From assembly GCA_017469625.1 (NCBI GenBank), contig JAFUGA010000051.1, forward strand, positions 1-49,750: 49,750 nucleotides of DNA, written 5' to 3'. Source of the DNA: Bacteroidales bacterium. GTDB taxonomy: Bacteria > Bacteroidota > Bacteroidia > Bacteroidales > P3. Position 1 is the first letter of the stretch. Every line of letters starts with the position of its first letter. Shown here in pieces: positions 25,247 through 32,980 of the stretch. Below the pieces are notes generated by a model. It was not told the DNA's origin. It saw only the letters and a list, made by a program, of their open reading frames with translations, and did not search any database. Made by a program: the position numbers and the translations under genes.

Positions 25247-26023
25247 ATGAAAACAGTACGGGCAAAAAAGTATTTAGGACAACATTTTCTCACAGACGAA
25301 TCTATAGCCCAAGATATAGTATCTGCTTTGCAGGACAAATCTCATAATGTCCTTGAGATAGGGGCGGGAATGGGGGTTCTATCTAAATATCTTATAGAAG
25401 AAAAGATAGATAATTTCAAAATAGTTGAAATAGATTCTGAGAGTGTAATTTATTTGAAAGAACACTATACCCAATTGGAAAACTCTATAATAGAAGCAGA
25501 TTTTCTTAAAACGAACTTGCAAGAAATCTTTAATCAAGAAACATTTTCTCTTATAGGCAATTTTCCTTACAATATTTCAAATCCTATTTTGTTCAAAGTA
25601 TATGAAAATAAGGATATTGTAACAGAGGTTGTAGGTATGTTTCAAAAGGAGGTTGCAGAAAGGGTTTGTGCAAAGGCAGGTAGTAAAACCTATGGTATAT
25701 TGTCTGTTCTTCTTTCGGCGTTTTATGATATAGAATACCTTTTTACTGTTCCTAATACTGTTTTTTCTCCTATGCCTAAAGTACAATCGGCAGTTATACG
25801 ACTTACAAGAAATAAAGTTCAAAGTCTTTCTGTAGATGAAAATCTTTTCTTAAGAGTTGTTAAAACCTCTTTTAATCAAAGAAGAAAAATGCTTAGACAA
25901 AGTCTTAAACCTCTATTGAAAGACAAACAGTTACAAGGTATGGACGAAATCCTAACAAAACGTCCCGAACAGCTTTCAGTCCCTGAATTTATTAACCTAA
26001 CAAAAAATATTTACAATGTATAG
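25247..26023 (+). CDS. rsmA: 16S rRNA dimethyladenosine transferase (KsgA)
   Basis: It dimethylates A1518/A1519 of 16S rRNA during small-subunit maturation. The 258-residue protein begins KKYLGQHFLTD, has the SAM-binding LEIGAGMGVLSKYL and the catalytic NFPYNIS (NxPY type), then the C-terminal SFNQRRKMLRQSL. It lies just after the tsf terminator and overlaps mntP by 8 nt. Confidence 0.97.
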   Translation: MKTVRAKKYLGQHFLTDESIAQDIVSALQDKSHNVLEIGAGMGVLSKYLIEEKIDNFKIVEIDSESVIYLKEHYTQLENSIIEADFLKTNLQEIFNQETFSLIGNFPYNISNPILFKVYENKDIVTEVVGMFQKEVAERVCAKAGSKTYGILSVLLSAFYDIEYLFTVPNTVFSPMPKVQSAVIRLTRNKVQSLSVDENLFLRVVKTSFNQRRKMLRQSLKPLLKDKQLQGMDEILTKRPEQLSVPEFINLTKNIYNV

Positions 26024-26594
26024 TGTTGGCTTTTTTATACAAGCAATCTTTTTGGCAATAGCAGTTGCAATGGATTGTTTTACAGTATCTATTACTTGCG
26101 GAATGCAAAAATCTATGTCCAAAGCAAGAATACTTTTTCTTGCCTTTAGTTTTGGATTTTTTCAAGCATTGATGCCTTTTATTGGTTCTTTGTTTGGAGG
26201 TTTTATTTATCCTTTTATAGAAAGTATAAGTCATTGGATAGCATTTACTTTGCTGTTTATAATAGGTCTTAAGATGATAATGGATGCCCGTCATTTCACT
26301 ATCAAAAGCAAAGTTTTTGATGTAGAATCTACAAAAGTTATACTTCTTTTGTCCATCGCTACAAGTATAGACGCTTTGGCAGTAGGTATGAGTTTTGAAG
26401 GTATGGGTTGGAGAGTAGGGGAGCAACTTCTTAGTCTTATTATAATATTCTTTTTTACCTTTGTTTTTACTCTAATCGGCGAAAAGATGGGTGAAAAAAT
26501 GTATTTCATAAAACCTCGTTTGGCACTCTCCTTAGGTGGTTTTATTCTTATAATTATAGGGCTTAAAACCTTGCTTTCTATGTATATCTCATAG
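26016..26594 (+). CDS. mntP: Manganese efflux pump MntP
   Basis: A six-helix inner-membrane manganese exporter of 192 residues. The two inverted halves carry the conserved AMDCFTVSI (about residue 17) and SIDALAVGMSF (about 117), whose aspartates are needed for transport. The ATG at 26016 lies inside the end of rsmA (8-nt overlap), indicating translational coupling. No terminator is obvious before the repeat cluster downstream. Confidence 0.93.
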   Translation: MYSVGFFIQAIFLAIAVAMDCFTVSITCGMQKSMSKARILFLAFSFGFFQALMPFIGSLFGGFIYPFIESISHWIAFTLLFIIGLKMIMDARHFTIKSKVFDVESTKVILLLSIATSIDALAVGMSFEGMGWRVGEQLLSLIIIFFFTFVFTLIGEKMGEKMYFIKPRLALSLGGFILIIIGLKTLLSMYIS

Positions 26595-26689
26595 AAATAC
26601 AGCTCTATCTTTAAACACAAACATAATATAATTACATCTTTTGAAAATATTTTTTAATTATTGATTAACAATGTTTTATATTACTTCTC

Positions 26690-26800
26690 ACGAAACTTTG
26701 TTTTAATTTCGTAGAACTTTATTCTAATTTTCTAGAACAAAGAAAGAGAATTCTAAAACAAAGTTCTACACGAGCGAAACAAAGTTTTAGAAATTTTCAT
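26690..26800. repeat. Modular 21-bp intergenic repeat cluster (locus 4)
   Basis: About five units: CTTTGTTTT and CTTTATTCT cores pointing one way, then AACAAAG cores pointing the other (26736-26790), so the cluster is roughly mirror-symmetric. It lies between convergent mntP and the DUF3791 gene. No gene in 26595-26829. Confidence 0.82.
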
Positions 26801-26829
26801 TCAAAAACGATAAATGCAAAATCAAAATC

Positions 26830-27048
26830 TTATAAATTTTTAGAATTTAATTCTTCTTGCAAAAAGGAAAAAACATATTTTGGACTTTGATAATATAAAG
26901 TAGTTTTTTCGTCAATGAGTTTTAAGTATGTTCCAGAGTTAAACACTATTTGAAGGGCTTGTTGTATTGACAGATTTTCATCTCGTTTTATTAGTAATAA
27001 AGCAAGTTTTCCAATCATATCATTTATCATTATAGTTTTTTCGTTCAT
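26830..27048 (-). CDS. DUF3791-like small protein (second putative antitoxin/accessory)
   Basis: A 72-residue soluble protein with DUF3791-like features: a helical N-terminal half (LSIQQALQIVFNSGTY) and TTLYYQSPKYVFSFLQEEL at the C-terminal end. It is the last gene of a three-gene minus-strand operon, 26 nt after the DUF3990 gene. In Bacteroidota such genes often accompany DUF3990 genes. An antitoxin or chaperone-like role is inferred from context only. Confidence 0.65.
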   Translation of the reverse strand: MNEKTIMINDMIGKLALLLIKRDENLSIQQALQIVFNSGTYLKLIDEKTTLYYQSPKYVFSFLQEELNSKNL

Positions 27049-27074
27049 AGTTTCTTTAAATGGTTAATTGCTTT

Positions 27075-27524
27075 TTATGTTCCAAAAAAATATTGAATAG
27101 TTATGCCTTTCATGTATTTTAGATTGTGTATCAATGTTTTAATATCTATAATATTATTTTCGTATTTCCATAGTTGAACTCCTACTTTATCATTTGCAAT
27201 AGGACCTATTACTACATCATAGTTGTGTACAGGTATATCGTTATCGTTGTTTCGGTTTGGAACAATAAATTCTGCCCACTCAGAAGAATAATATGTAAAA
27301 CGTTTTACATTTAATGTATTATCAATAAGAATATTATCATCTATTTGATAAGATAAAATGGTTGGAATACCTGTTTTCATTTGTTCAACTTTTATTTTTG
27401 CCATTTCGTTTGCCTGTTGCAAATCTGCAGACAGATAAAAACCTTTTCCAAAATCTTTATTCGGTTTAGATTTGTTTAAGTCTATAACGTCAAATTCAGT
27501 ATTTGAACCATGATATAATATCAT
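27075..27524 (-). CDS. DUF3990 protein, putative ADP-ribosyltransferase-like toxin
   Basis: A 149-residue protein that begins LYHGSN (His5) and has DFGKGFYLSADLQQANEMA (Tyr30), the DUF3990 hallmarks. These resemble the H and Y of the H-Y-E triad in ADP-ribosyltransferase folds. The conserved ..HNYDVVIGPIANDKV stretch follows near 110. Its ATG overlaps the upstream stop by one base (TAATG) and has a strong AAGGAGG ribosome-binding site, so expression is coupled to the upstream DUF3791 gene. Toxin activity is inferred; the family is poorly characterised. Confidence 0.75.
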   Translation of the reverse strand: MILYHGSNTEFDVIDLNKSKPNKDFGKGFYLSADLQQANEMAKIKVEQMKTGIPTILSYQIDDNILIDNTLNVKRFTYYSSEWAEFIVPNRNNDNDIPVHNYDVVIGPIANDKVGVQLWKYENNIIDIKTLIHNLKYMKGITIQYFFGT

Positions 27525-27745
27525 TATAAGTTTCCTCCTTGTTTTTGGCAGTATTCTGTTATATCATTGACCATACTTGTAAAGGATTGAGTATGTACAT
27601 ATCCGTAATTTTTGTCCAAAAACTCAATACCCTTGAATTTATATAGATAATTGAATGCCTGTTTCATATCCATATTAAATTTCTTAGCGAATTCATAGAC
27701 AAAAATCATAATCCATTCTAACTTATCGTTGATAGCATATTCCAT
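27524..27745 (-). CDS. DUF3791 protein, putative antitoxin
   Basis: A 73-residue soluble protein of the DUF3791 type (N-terminal helix EWIMIFVYEFAKKFNMDMKQAF, described here for position about 9-30, then GIEFLDKNYGYVHTQSFTSMVND). It is the first gene of the trio and overlaps the DUF3990 gene by one base. Its promoter (TTTG, 19-nt spacer, TAAATTTGC) is flanked by a 10-bp inverted repeat, which fits autoregulation by a toxin-antitoxin pair. Confidence 0.72.
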   Translation of the reverse strand: MEYAINDKLEWIMIFVYEFAKKFNMDMKQAFNYLYKFKGIEFLDKNYGYVHTQSFTSMVNDITEYCQKQGGNL

Positions 27746-27757
27746 TATACCAATATT

Positions 27758-27808
27758 TTACTGCAAATTTACAATATTTTTTTCTAATAGCAAATTACTT
27801 TGCAGTAA
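27758..27808 (-). promoter_or_regulatory. Promoter and inverted-repeat operator of the DUF3791-DUF3990 operon
   Basis: On the minus strand TTTG (27794-27791), a 19-nt spacer and TAAATTTGC (27771-27763) form a consensus promoter. Perfect inverted arms TTACTGCAAA (27758-27767) and TTTGCAGTAA (27799-27808) bracket it, about 41 bp centre to centre, as expected for an operator. Confidence 0.65.
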
Positions 27809-27949
27809 CTTGATACCATTTTGCATTCGTTTCTATATTATATCTATAATAAAATTGTGTATATATTTTGTTTTTTAACCTTAAAAAATTAAAGGAATAG
27901 GAGTGAAATTAAAATTTTAAAATAAAATTTTTGAAAATAAAGTTGTAAA

Positions 27950-27984
27950 TTTTTTGTCAATTATAAAAATATTTATACATTTGC
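27950..27984 (+). promoter_or_regulatory. Promoter of the G-tract leader/sRNA
   Basis: TTTTTTG (27950-27956), a 19-nt spacer and TACATTTGC (27976-27984) match the Bacteroidota consensus exactly; transcription should begin near 27990. Confidence 0.85.
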
Positions 27985-27987
27985 AAC

Positions 27988-28157
27988 AAGATATTAGATT
28001 TGAAGATGAAGTATTTGAATAACAATATATATTCTCTAAATTCCTCTATATTAGATATTTATAGGGGGGGGGTAGTTTATATAATGTAAAATACTTGTTG
28101 TTAAAAAATATAAAACTTGGAATAAATCTTATTTTTTAAGATTTATTCCAAGTTTTT
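27988..28157 (+). ncRNA. Short terminated transcript: sRNA or attenuator leader with a G9 tract
   Basis: About 165 nt run from a consensus promoter to a perfect terminator. The 5' end AACAAG(A)TATT can pair with AATACTTGTT near 28091-28100, closing the RNA. Inside is a 27-codon frame (28006-28089) that spans nine consecutive Gs (28064-28072). No separate promoter is obvious between its terminator and the exported-protein trio, so it may be an attenuator for them. A free sRNA or a small-peptide mRNA are equally open. Confidence 0.6.
28114..28157 (+). terminator. Perfect 17-bp terminator of the leader/sRNA
   Basis: Arms 28114-28130 and 28138-28154 are fully complementary around a 7-nt loop, and the second arm runs into six Ts (28152-28157). 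Confidence 0.92.
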
Positions 28158-28215
28158 TCATATTATATAATTAAAAAATAAAACAGATTTATTAACATTA
28201 ACAAAAAGAAAAACG

Positions 28216-28545
28216 ATGAAAAAAAGATTGGTTTTAGTTGCTATGTTATTCGTGGCATTAACAGGATTCACTGTTGTTGAAGACAGAGGAAAAGAGAAAG
28301 ATATTCAAATAGAAAAAACAACGCAAGACACATTTATCGGAACGAAAACAGGAAGATGTTTTTTCTGTAATGGTGATGATGCACCACGTTCAATGACATT
28401 TGATGTATATCGTAGAGGAGAGTATGATTTCTATGCTCAAATAGGTAATAGAAACTATACAATTGAGAGAGTAACTGACGGGAATTATAATGCTAGTGTT
28501 TCATATGGAGGTAACTATTATTTATTTAACATTAGTTGGTATTAA
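28216..28545 (+). CDS. Small exported protein of unknown function
   Basis: A 109-residue protein with an N-terminal signal peptide (MKKRLVLVAMLFVALTGF). After a charged linker comes a compact domain with a CFFC pair (TGRCFFCNGDDAP) and Tyr-rich beta strands ending FNISWY. The CxxC suggests a disulfide or metal site in the periplasm. The family is not recognised. It is the first of three short exported genes on the plus strand, 58 nt after the strong terminator of the upstream leader. Confidence 0.75.
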   Translation: MKKRLVLVAMLFVALTGFTVVEDRGKEKDIQIEKTTQDTFIGTKTGRCFFCNGDDAPRSMTFDVYRRGEYDFYAQIGNRNYTIERVTDGNYNASVSYGGNYYLFNISWY

Positions 28546-28562
28546 AATTTTATTATAGTAGT

Positions 28563-28967
28563 ATGAAAAAACTATTTTTGTTTATTTGTCTTATAGGTTT
28601 GGCAATAGGAGTAAATGCACAAGCCTATAAGACAATAAATATAGAGCCATTGGAACATAATACAATAAGTTCTTCTACAGGCATCAGTGTTGAGTCTATA
28701 ACGGTTGAAGATGGTAACCAATATACCGTTACCTTGTTAAATACCAATAGAAATTCTTCTGGTTCACGTGATACATATTCTTTTACGTGGTATCTATCCT
28801 ACAAAGGTAAACGAGTAAGCGATTACTTCCAAGAGAACATACCTTGTAAAAAAAGTTCTTCACGTACAGTTTATGTTTGGCCTAATACTGTGCCTGCTGG
28901 ATACGGTAAATATGTAACAGTACAATTTGGAGTACAAGTTATAAGAGATTATAGAGATGATGATTAA
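28563..28967 (+). CDS. Small exported protein of unknown function
   Basis: A 134-residue protein. I place the start at ATG 28563, which yields a signal peptide (MKKLFLFICLIGLAIGVNAQ). The mature 114 residues are beta-rich (YTVTLLNT, YSFTWYLSYKG, VYVWPNTVPAGYG, VTVQFGVQVI), suggesting an immunoglobulin-like or jelly-roll fold, with one Cys. No family is recognised. It lies 17 nt after the first gene of the trio; the third gene starts 13 nt later. Confidence 0.72.
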   Translation: MKKLFLFICLIGLAIGVNAQAYKTINIEPLEHNTISSSTGISVESITVEDGNQYTVTLLNTNRNSSGSRDTYSFTWYLSYKGKRVSDYFQENIPCKKSSSRTVYVWPNTVPAGYGKYVTVQFGVQVIRDYRDDD

Positions 28968-28980
28968 AAAATATACAATT

Positions 28981-29385
28981 ATGAAAAATAAAATAAGTTT
29001 ATTGACATTATTATTGGTCTTAGTATGTTCATTAAGTGCCTATGCACAAGAAGTACACGGAGTAACAACAAAAAGAGTAATTTATGATGGTCCAGAGTAT
29101 AGTTATAATGATTTTTCTAGCACGAAATATTCAACAGAATATTATGGTTGGGAAATAGAAAATCATAACAACATTAAAGTATCTGTTGATATAGATTTAT
29201 ACTCGCAAGGTGGTGATAATGGAACAATAGTCAAAAGCCAAACTGTAATTCTTAAACCGAAAGAAAAATACATATTTAAACGAGAGGAACATTGTTCAAC
29301 ACATACATTTAAATACTATGACTGTGCAAGAGATTTTCCAATTAGTCAATATTATGTAAAAATTAAGGCTTATAAATTAAATTAG
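28981..29385 (+). CDS. Small exported protein of unknown function
   Basis: A 134-residue protein whose start I place at ATG 28981, giving a signal peptide (MKNKISLLTLLLVLVCSLSAYA, with the Ala-x-Ala cleavage region at its end). The mature part is beta-rich and has two Cys late in the sequence (HCSTHT and YDCARD). It shares size and architecture with the preceding gene (both 134 residues), but I see no convincing sequence identity. A strong terminator follows at 29395-29432. Confidence 0.72.
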   Translation: MKNKISLLTLLLVLVCSLSAYAQEVHGVTTKRVIYDGPEYSYNDFSSTKYSTEYYGWEIENHNNIKVSVDIDLYSQGGDNGTIVKSQTVILKPKEKYIFKREEHCSTHTFKYYDCARDFPISQYYVKIKAYKLN

Positions 29386-29394
29386 AATTTGTTA

Positions 29395-29432
29395 AAACGA
29401 GTAACTTTTTATAAGTTACTCGTTTGTTTTTT
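29395..29432 (+). terminator. Terminator of the exported-protein trio
   Basis: AAACGAGTAACTT (29395-29407) and AAGTTACTCGTTT (29413-29425) form a perfect 13-bp stem with a 5-nt loop, followed by TTTTTT. Confidence 0.92.
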
Positions 29433-29463
29433 CTAATATATAAACGACAAACTTTTTTCCCTA

Positions 29464-30561
29464 TTATCTGCCACCGGTGATGATAGAGGTGAAGTTTGGA
29501 AAATATTTTTTCAATAGATTATATAACCATACAGCACATATACTTACTGCTGGTACAGATAGTAGATATACAAGCAATAATGTGAAATCATTATGTGGTA
29601 AAAACTTTAAAGGTAATCTGTTGAAGATATTTACTAACAGCAAAGGGTGTATGGCAAATAAAAAGAAAGAAGCATTTGATAATCTTTTATTTACATTATG
29701 TAATTTGCCTGTTTTAAAACACCATGCAACAAGGTTTAAAGCCGATGTAACACCAAAAAGTATGAATGTATTATGCAAGTAAATCTCATTAACGGCAGTA
29801 TGAACCGTATTTGTAGGCGGACAATTTCCCAACCAATCCATAAGTAACAACTCAACGACTACTATATATAGAAAAAGATTAGGTAGTCGCATTACATCTT
29901 TTATTATATTCCTATCGTTAATACTAAAAAATGCTCCCAAAGAAAAATAAAACAAAGACACATTGTCCAATACCTTTAAATCTATTTGAAAAATCCAAAA
30001 AATGCTTAATAATAAGATAATTATCAACTTACCTTTTCTGATAATAAAATATAAAATTGGTGAAATGATTGACAAAAACATCAAATCCCTTATAAACCAA
30101 AATTGAAACGCAACAGGCATTGAACTTCCTTTATGTGAAACAAATTCTATTAAAATTTGAAAAGGGGATAACAGTGTATGACTTTCATAGTAAAGATTTG
30201 CAAGATATAAACACAGAAGCAAAGCATTCCAAAATAAATAAGGAATTAGCAGAGTGTGAACACGTTTTCTGAGTTTTGAAATATAGATTTCCTTGTTGAA
30301 AAGAGTTTTTTTACCGTTTTTATTATAGAAAAAGTAATATCCACTTATGATAAAGAAAAGAGGAACTGCAAGTTTTGCCAATATTTGCGATATAAGAAAA
30401 TATACACTATATGTTGCAACGGAAGGATTCATACTAATAAAAAGTTGATGGTCTATATGAATGAAACAAATCGCAACCATAAGAGGAAAACGTAACCAAT
30501 CCATAACTTTGGATTGCAAATCATCATAGTCTATTACCGAAAAATCTTTATCCAATTTCAT
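29464..30561 (-). CDS. Acyltransferase 3 family membrane protein
   Basis: A 365-residue membrane protein with about ten hydrophobic segments. It has the acyltransferase 3 plan: an N-terminal catalytic-type region (FPLMVAICFIHIDHQLF, with His in the first helix), LFFIISGYYFF and TLLIPYLFWNALL. Relatives O-acetylate surface polysaccharides, though many are uncharacterised. It stands alone, convergent with the exported-protein trio, and has a repeat cluster upstream. Confidence 0.85.
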   Translation of the reverse strand: MKLDKDFSVIDYDDLQSKVMDWLRFPLMVAICFIHIDHQLFISMNPSVATYSVYFLISQILAKLAVPLFFIISGYYFFYNKNGKKTLFNKEIYISKLRKRVHTLLIPYLFWNALLLCLYLANLYYESHTLLSPFQILIEFVSHKGSSMPVAFQFWFIRDLMFLSIISPILYFIIRKGKLIIILLLSIFWIFQIDLKVLDNVSLFYFSLGAFFSINDRNIIKDVMRLPNLFLYIVVVELLLMDWLGNCPPTNTVHTAVNEIYLHNTFILFGVTSALNLVAWCFKTGKLHNVNKRLSNASFFLFAIHPLLLVNIFNRLPLKFLPHNDFTLLLVYLLSVPAVSICAVWLYNLLKKYFPNFTSIITGGR

Positions 30562-30739
30562 TTTTGATTGACAATTTTTACAAAACTATTTTGTTGTATT
30601 TGTTTTCAGCGAAACAAAATATCCATCTACAATTTTCTTGTATTATCTCAATTGCAAAAATACAAAGAAAAACTATTTGAAACAAGATTTTGTCTTTACC
30701 TTTTCTTATTTGGTAAAAATAAAACCAAATTCCACACTG

Positions 30740-30870
30740 CCAAAACAAAGAAACAATTTTACGAAACTTTGTTTTAATTTTGTAGAATAAAGTTCTAATT
30801 TTCTAAAACTTTGTTTCGTGAAATTAAAACAAAGAGATAGAATTCTAAAACAAAGTTTCGTAAAATCCCT
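30740..30870. repeat. Modular 21-bp intergenic repeat cluster (locus 5)
   Basis: Six or so units: AAACAAAG, CTTTGTTTT, AGTTCTAATTTTCT, CTTTGTTTCGTG, AAAACAAAG-AGATAG, AAAACAAAG-TTTCG, in mixed orientation at about 21-bp steps. The whole gap 30562-30974 holds no accepted gene; a 63-codon minus frame across the cluster is a repeat artefact. Confidence 0.85.
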
Positions 30871-30974
30871 TTTGAAAAGGCAAAAACAAAAGTACAAAAA
30901 GAAATATTTTCTTCTTGTACTTTTGTTGGGTTTTCTAATTAAGAATTTATGATTATTCGTACAAACAACATAGA

Positions 30975-31457
30975 TTAAAAATCTCTCAATGCACGTGTTA
31001 TAGCCTCCCTTATATCATCTGCTTCTGTACTTCCTTGTCCTTCTGCCGTACAAGAACAAACAAGTTTATGTGTTTTGGCTGAAATAAATTGTATCGTTAC
31101 TTCTATTGTATAGCCAGATGAAACGTATCTTCGACCACTTTCACCATAAGTTACCACCAAAGTTTCTTCTGCTATAGCAGAATCCAATTCTGGTAGAATA
31201 ATATAACCTTTATTTATTAAAATACCTGAAATAACATCTTGTGGATTTACACTTTTACTAACTGTATATCCAAGAGAATTAATAATTTCACCGTAACTTG
31301 ATGTTAATTCTTTAGTTGGTGTAACATATACATATTTATAATTATCTACGGGTTCATTTTTTATAATTTGAGGAATTTGCAATACCGTTGGTACAGTACA
31401 ACTTCCAAACAATATTACTATGCAAAAACAAATGATGGGATAAAATATTCTTTTCAT
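30975..31457 (-). CDS. Putative lipoprotein of unknown function
   Basis: A 160-residue protein starting at ATG 31457 (MKRIFYPIICFCIVILFGSC), with a lipobox FGSC around residue 20, so probably anchored by a lipid at the envelope. The mature part has YKYVYVTPTKEL, a helix-strand pattern and a C-terminal GSTEADDIREAITRALRDF, resembling small DUF4136/LPP20-like Bacteroidota lipoproteins; the family is not certain. A longer frame from TTG 31487 would start inside the -7 element TATCTTTGC (minus strand, 31492-31484), so I reject it. Confidence 0.75.
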   Translation of the reverse strand: MKRIFYPIICFCIVILFGSCTVPTVLQIPQIIKNEPVDNYKYVYVTPTKELTSSYGEIINSLGYTVSKSVNPQDVISGILINKGYIILPELDSAIAEETLVVTYGESGRRYVSSGYTIEVTIQFISAKTHKLVCSCTAEGQGSTEADDIREAITRALRDF

Positions 31458-31483
31458 ATACGTATATTTATTTGGTTTATTTT

Positions 31484-31492
31484 GCAAAGATA
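31484..31492 (-). promoter_or_regulatory. Promoter -7 element of the lipoprotein gene
   Basis: TATCTTTGC on the minus strand, about 27 nt upstream of ATG 31457; decides the start codon. Confidence 0.7.
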
Positions 31493-31592
31493 ATAAAATT
31501 AAAGAATAATCTATAAAAATTTACATATTTTTAACAAATTTTTTGTCATAAAGTCTGTTTCCCCAAAAATCTATACTATAAAAAAACAAAGA

Positions 31593-32783
31593 TTATTCCT
31601 CTATTAACCACTGTAGAACATTTATTTGCTTTATACCGTTGTAGATAGTATCGGGGTCATTATCCAAAGTAAGTATATATTTTGGAAAATGGTCTTTCAG
31701 AGAAAGCAAAGGCTCTAATTCTCTTTGCAAAGTTGTTTCCTCTCTTGTAGATAGTGCAACCTGAAAATAAGTTACCTCACCACCTTTAAAACAAATAAAA
31801 TCTACTTCCTTTTGTTCGTACTTAGCAATGAAGACTTGATATTTTCTTCTTCTTAGTTCCAAATAAACTATATTTTCTAATATATGTCCCAAATCTTTTG
31901 GTTTTATACCGAATAACATATTTCTAAACCCAATATCTGAAACATAATATTTTGCACCTGTTTTCAGAAGTTCTTTACCTTTTATATCGTATCTTTCTGC
32001 TTTGTAAAAAATATAACTTTTCAAAAGAGCATCAACATAATTCTCCAACGTATGCTGACTTATCTTTCTAAAAGTGGAAGAAAGTGTATCTGTAATAGAT
32101 TTCAACGAAGATATATTTCCTATATTGTCGCAAAGAAATTTCACAATTCTTTCCAATACTTCAACGTCTTGTATCTTGTTTCTCTGCATTATATCTTTCA
32201 CTACAACAGTATTGTATATCCCTTGCAAATATTGAAATATCTGAGTAGAATCATTTAGATAGGTAATGTATGGAAAAGAACTCGTGGAAATATATTTTCT
32301 ATAGGTATCTTGGAGATTTGATTTCAAATAATTATTGTATTCTGCAAAGGAAAGAGGATAAACTTCTATCTCTATGTATCTGCCAGAAAGCAATGTTGCT
32401 ATTTCACCAGAAAGCAGATAAGCATTAGAACCTGTTAGGTATATATCCACATTGTCTTTAACAAACAAGGAATCTATCGCCTTTTGAAAAGATGGCACAA
32501 GTTGTATTTCATCTAAAAAGATATAATTCTTTTCACCTTTTTGTAACTTGCTGTTTATATGTTTATAAAGCGTTTTATAATCCATTAAATCCTCGTTTTC
32601 CAACTCCTCTAAGTTTATATGCTGCATCTGGTTTTTCTTTATACCATTATCTAATAAATGTTGTTGAAACATTTTCATAATAGTACTTTTGCCACAACGT
32701 CTTATACCTGTTATTATCTTTATTACCTGTTTGTCTTTCCAGGTTTCCAACTGTTGCATATAAGATATTCTTTCTATATTCAT
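31593..32783 (-). CDS. AAA_14/DUF4143 ATPase
   Basis: A 396-residue predicted P-loop ATPase of the common Bacteroidota AAA_14-DUF4143 type. Walker A is GIRRCGKS (26-33), Walker B YIFLDEIQ (about 87-94), sensor-like TGSNAYLLSGE follows, and the C-terminal DUF4143 half has KYYVSDIGFRNM and a nuclease-like EVDFICFKGGEVTYFQV (E..D..xK-type) stretch. Function is unknown for most members; copies are numerous and mobile between genomes. It diverges from the YdeI-like gene across a 200-bp spacer with two 18-bp near-palindromes. Confidence 0.9.
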   Translation of the reverse strand: MNIERISYMQQLETWKDKQVIKIITGIRRCGKSTIMKMFQQHLLDNGIKKNQMQHINLEELENEDLMDYKTLYKHINSKLQKGEKNYIFLDEIQLVPSFQKAIDSLFVKDNVDIYLTGSNAYLLSGEIATLLSGRYIEIEVYPLSFAEYNNYLKSNLQDTYRKYISTSSFPYITYLNDSTQIFQYLQGIYNTVVVKDIMQRNKIQDVEVLERIVKFLCDNIGNISSLKSITDTLSSTFRKISQHTLENYVDALLKSYIFYKAERYDIKGKELLKTGAKYYVSDIGFRNMLFGIKPKDLGHILENIVYLELRRRKYQVFIAKYEQKEVDFICFKGGEVTYFQVALSTREETTLQRELEPLLSLKDHFPKYILTLDNDPDTIYNGIKQINVLQWLIEE

Positions 32784-32810
32784 AGTATTTGAAAGTTTTT
32801 GTATTTGAAT

Positions 32811-32946
32811 GCAAAAATAATACTTTTTTATGAAAAGTTTGCATTATATTGCAAATTTTTTATTTATTTAAAATATTTTTGCAATACAATGCAAATAATT
32901 TACTAAAGCATAATTCATAAATTTTATATATTTATTGTAAATTTGC
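32811..32946. promoter_or_regulatory. Divergent promoters with two inverted 18-bp near-palindromes
   Basis: TTTGCATTATATTGCAAA (32838-32855) and TTTGCAATACAATGCAAA (32878-32895) are inverted copies of each other at 17 of 18 positions, with centres 40 bp apart. They lie between a minus-strand -7 element TATTTTTGC (32819-32811, ATPase gene) and a plus-strand TAAATTTGC (32938-32946, YdeI-like gene). They look like operator sites. Confidence 0.55.
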
Positions 32947-32980
32947 AATCGTTATAAAAACAGTCTGATTTTTTTGAACT

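Noticed and set aside
27988-28157. The 27-codon frame in the leader as a firm gene.
   Set aside because: Too short, with poor composition and a homopolymer run; kept only as a possibility inside an RNA feature.
30975-31487. Lipoprotein starting at TTG 31487.
   Set aside because: That start overlaps the -7 promoter element; ATG 31457 gives a standard lipoprotein signal.
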